From Aristolochia californica (taxonomy: Eukaryota > Streptophyta > Magnoliopsida > Piperales > Aristolochiaceae): a DNA stretch of 64,000 nt. Within the stretch, counting starts at the first letter, position 1. Every line of letters begins with the position of its first letter. Under the pieces are notes generated by a model. The model saw only the letters and a list, made by a program, of their open reading frames with translations. It had not been told where the DNA came from and did no database searches. The stretch covers positions 51,362,062 through 51,426,061 of the forward strand of contig JARWKL010000001.1 in assembly GCA_029961685.1 (NCBI GenBank), read 5' to 3'. Shown here piece after piece: positions 61,751 to 64,000 of the stretch. The translations under genes and the position numbers were made by a program.

Positions 61751-62263
61751 TGATGGTATCCTTTCTGTCAAACCCAAAATTTTCTTTAGCCAAGGTATAA
61801 ACTTCTCCTATATCTTCCAAACAATTTTTAGATTGATCACCAAGGTGGGCCCCATGCACAAAATTAGGGTTAGGACACAAAAGTAAGATATGTGCATTTC
61901 AACAATCCAATAACCAACATTTCACAGCTATTTCAACCAATATCATGCAAAAGGAGTATTAATTAGGGTTGATGACATGGATTGGGGGATGATGTAGGCA
62001 TCCAACATTGGGTTGGGTGATGTAGATCTCAAAAGACCCACTTAGGAACCCAATTAGGGCAATGAAAGTGTAGAGAATCCTTCAATGATTCATAAAGACT
62101 AGTAACCCTAAGGTTATGACAAAGAAAAGAAGAAAAACTTAACTTTGATGAACCAACATATAAAAACCTGTAGTTTTTCTCTTTCCTGCTAGTTGTCCTC
62201 TTAAAATAATGGCAACAATTTACAGTAGAATGCACCTAACAATGATCTACTGCTCTAATACCA

Positions 62264-62581
62264 TGTAAAATTCAAGATTTGGGGGAAGGAAGAGAAAATT
62301 GGAAGAAAGGGAGAATAGAAATTTTTTTTTTTTTGAAGAGCCTGAAAAAACTTCGTTGGGAACTTTGCACAAATTCCCAAACTTCTTAAATAAATGTTTT
62401 GAGTTTCAAATTACAAAATGACCCTGTACACTTAATGAACCTTAGTCTCCTTATATCTCCCTAATTACAAATCCTATGTACATGAAAATTTAACTACTAA
62501 CATAATTTAACATATAGAATAAGATTACATAACACTGAAGTGCTAAAATGACCAAAATACCCCTGGATGTATTTTCTAACA
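62264..62581 (-). repeat. 5' LTR of the 57-62 kb Copia
   Basis: The LTR reads TGTAAAATTCAAG...TTTTCTAACA on the plus strand, adjacent to the primer-binding site complement. It includes a T run at about 62323-62334. No matching second LTR was found in the window. Confidence 0.75.
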
Positions 62582-63179
62582 TAGGAACAATATGCTGATT
62601 CAGCAATCCATGCATATAACATGAGATGATAATCTATTGTTTGCAAATTAAAAAGGGTAAACAAATGTTAATATGAGTTATAAAATATGGTTTGAGTCTA
62701 AAGGGAGAAAGGCGAAAAGACAACATAGTGTAAGACGATTTAATAGGTCAGAGCGGGAAGTATGGGGTTAGGAAAATTGTAATGTGAAATCTAGATGGTA
62801 GAATGTGGTCAGAAAAGTGTTGCATGAGGTGTACTTAATAGAGTTTAAAGCAGGGAGATCATTTTGGTTTTCTCAGATGTCTTGCCTATATAAAAGTCTG
62901 TGACATCTTGAGTGTTACGTTACATAATGTTATTTCTAGACATGGATGAGATGTCTTGTCCTTTGAAAATTAGAGACTTCTTGCCCTATGCGTGAGACAT
63001 CATGACAAAACTCTTACTCGTTCAAAGCGAAAGGAACAATCAAATAAAAAAATCATGGTGGTCAACTGGCTGAAGAAGCTGTCCATATAAAGAATTTTCT
63101 AAAGAATGACTTTTTCTAGGAATATGAAAATTATAATTTATATAACTAAACAACAAATAAAGCTATAGGCTGTTAAGCA

Positions 63180-64000
63180 AGGAAATTCTATAGTGTACGT
63201 GTTAGCAACTAGTTAGGAGAAAAAGAAAAAATGTAAACTAGCAAAATTAGAGGAAAGGAAAAGGAGAGATGTAAACTGTGTTAAAAATGCATTATGAATG
63301 ATTAAAAGTTCTTGCGGCAGGATGAGATCAAATAAAGGTACTGAACTTTGTTGGAGCCACAATAGATATTTGTAGCAAAGACAGTATTTAGTGAAAAAAA
63401 AAGAGGCTTAGCAAAGATGAGGATGAGAATGGCTACTGGGCCAGATGTGATATGCAAATGCTCAGGGAAAGTGTACTAAGCTCTTGAACAAGATTTTAGG
63501 TAGAGAAGTGTTTTTCTGGTGCCTTTTATTAGCACAATGGATACTTTTTTTTCGAAGAGAGTGTGTATAAGCACAATGGATTCTTGCAAAGCTACAATAT
63601 TAATTGGTTAAAAAACTATGGAACACTATGAAATTATGGGAGAATGATAGAGAGGTGTAGGTGGATCACTATGAAAGCTGAAAAGCTTTTTGCGAGGGTG
63701 ATTAATTATTGAGCAATTTTCTTTGCTAGGCAACAAATTGTGAAACATCAGGAAAACTGTGTCATCTTCATTGATCTAAAGAAGGTGGTTGTTTTAATAT
63801 CTAAGGTTGAAGTTAGTGAATATTGAGAAGAAAAATTGTTGAACTGGATACATTAGTGACATGCAGGGGAGTGTTGTAGCTAATGGGAGAATAATAGTTA
63901 GGGATGTAGAGGGTGTACATAAAGGATCAACTTTATACTGGTATGTGTTTGGACTTGCTATGAAATCCATCCACTTTCATTTGACAGTACCTCGAGATCT
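63180..64000 (+). mobile_element. Decayed LINE reverse transcriptase fragment
   Basis: In shifting plus-strand frames, short matches to plant LINE reverse transcriptase appear in order: an LAK.RERKRRDVNCVK-like stretch near 63240, MRMATGPDVI near 63428 (cf. GKAVGPD-I), TMKLWEN near 63628, VIFIDLKK near 63762, and YISDMQGSVV then VHKGSTL near 63850-63930. It is too broken to encode protein and continues beyond the window. Confidence 0.6.

Larger units (their letters stand above)
56984..62581 (-). mobile_element. Rearranged minus-strand Copia retrotransposon
   Basis: The 5' LTR is at about 62264-62581. The primer-binding site complement TGCTCTAATACCA is at 62251-62263. Minus-strand domains follow down to RNase H at about 57290-57804. 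The expected 3' LTR is missing. Instead the RNase H C-terminus and 3' noncoding tail are repeated at about 56984-57258. The same tail (GCAATCCATGCATATAA and TATTGTTTGCAAATTAAAAA) also lies outside the 5' LTR at 62583-62663. A LINE interrupts the gag zinc-knuckle region at 60817-61132. Confidence 0.85.
52860..64000 (+). other. Last visible intron of RuvBL1, over 11.1 kb, filled with transposons
   Basis: The donor AG|GTCAG at 52859/52860 leaves phase 2. I searched by eye for the conserved terminal exon (starting H-A-V-Q-L-L-S-P in homologues) through to 64000 and did not find it. The interval holds two LINE tails, an hAT, a Copia with a nested LINE, a LINE RT remnant and short simple repeats. 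Confidence 0.75.

Overview
This is a window of flowering-plant nuclear DNA. The evidence is short exons in long AT-rich introns with GT-AG (and two GC-AG) junctions, plant-type orthologues, telo-box and G-box promoter motifs, and a dense load of Copia, LINE, hAT and other TIR elements. The species cannot be fixed from sequence alone. No prokaryotic, organellar or CRISPR features were seen.

Four protein genes and one tRNA gene are supported. (1) 6733-8304, minus: a single-exon DTW-domain protein, the family that adds the acp group to tRNA uridines. (2) 8615-22552, plus: a 14-exon CCCH zinc-finger/RRM-like/TRM2-type tRNA m5U methyltransferase, reconstructed in frame to 882 codons plus stop. Genes 1 and 2 are head to head across 310 bp and both belong to tRNA-modification families. 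(3) 36947-40512, plus: an 8-exon membrane RING-CH (MARCH-type) ubiquitin ligase of 517 codons plus stop. (4) 48613 to beyond the window, plus: RuvB-like 1 AAA+ ATPase. Ten exons are visible; the last, of about 50 codons, is absent, so its final intron runs over 11 kb to the window edge. A tRNA-Arg(CCT) lies on the minus strand at 48097-48169, just upstream of gene 4.

The rest is mostly transposons, many nested. 1-2655: broken minus-strand Copia. 3226-4756: composite TIR element carrying a captured cytochrome P450 (CYP84/ferulate-5-hydroxylase-like) fragment against a 30-nt poly-C run. 5040-6457: non-autonomous hAT with a perfect 8-bp target duplication. 11864-19315: Copia inside intron 6 of the methyltransferase gene (5-bp duplication TTATT), itself hit by a 2.2-kb protein-less LTR element (duplication TATGT). 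22988-30395: minus-strand Copia hit by a second kind of protein-less LTR element (26986-29655), which has another copy at 44778-47446. 30519-31620: Copia remnant. 33754 to about 35190: third hAT copy, degraded. The last RuvBL1 intron holds two LINE 3' ends, an hAT copy with a perfect 8-bp duplication, a rearranged minus-strand Copia with a further LINE inserted, and a decayed LINE reverse transcriptase at the right edge.

The least explained material is in the protein-less LTR elements. Two different families share a noncoding internal region with a short hairpin whose stem appears to covary, about 200-bp internal repeats, telomere-like leader motifs and several polypurine tracts. A cluster of eight near-palindromic TGATCNATCA-type sites at 42275-42530 is also unexplained.
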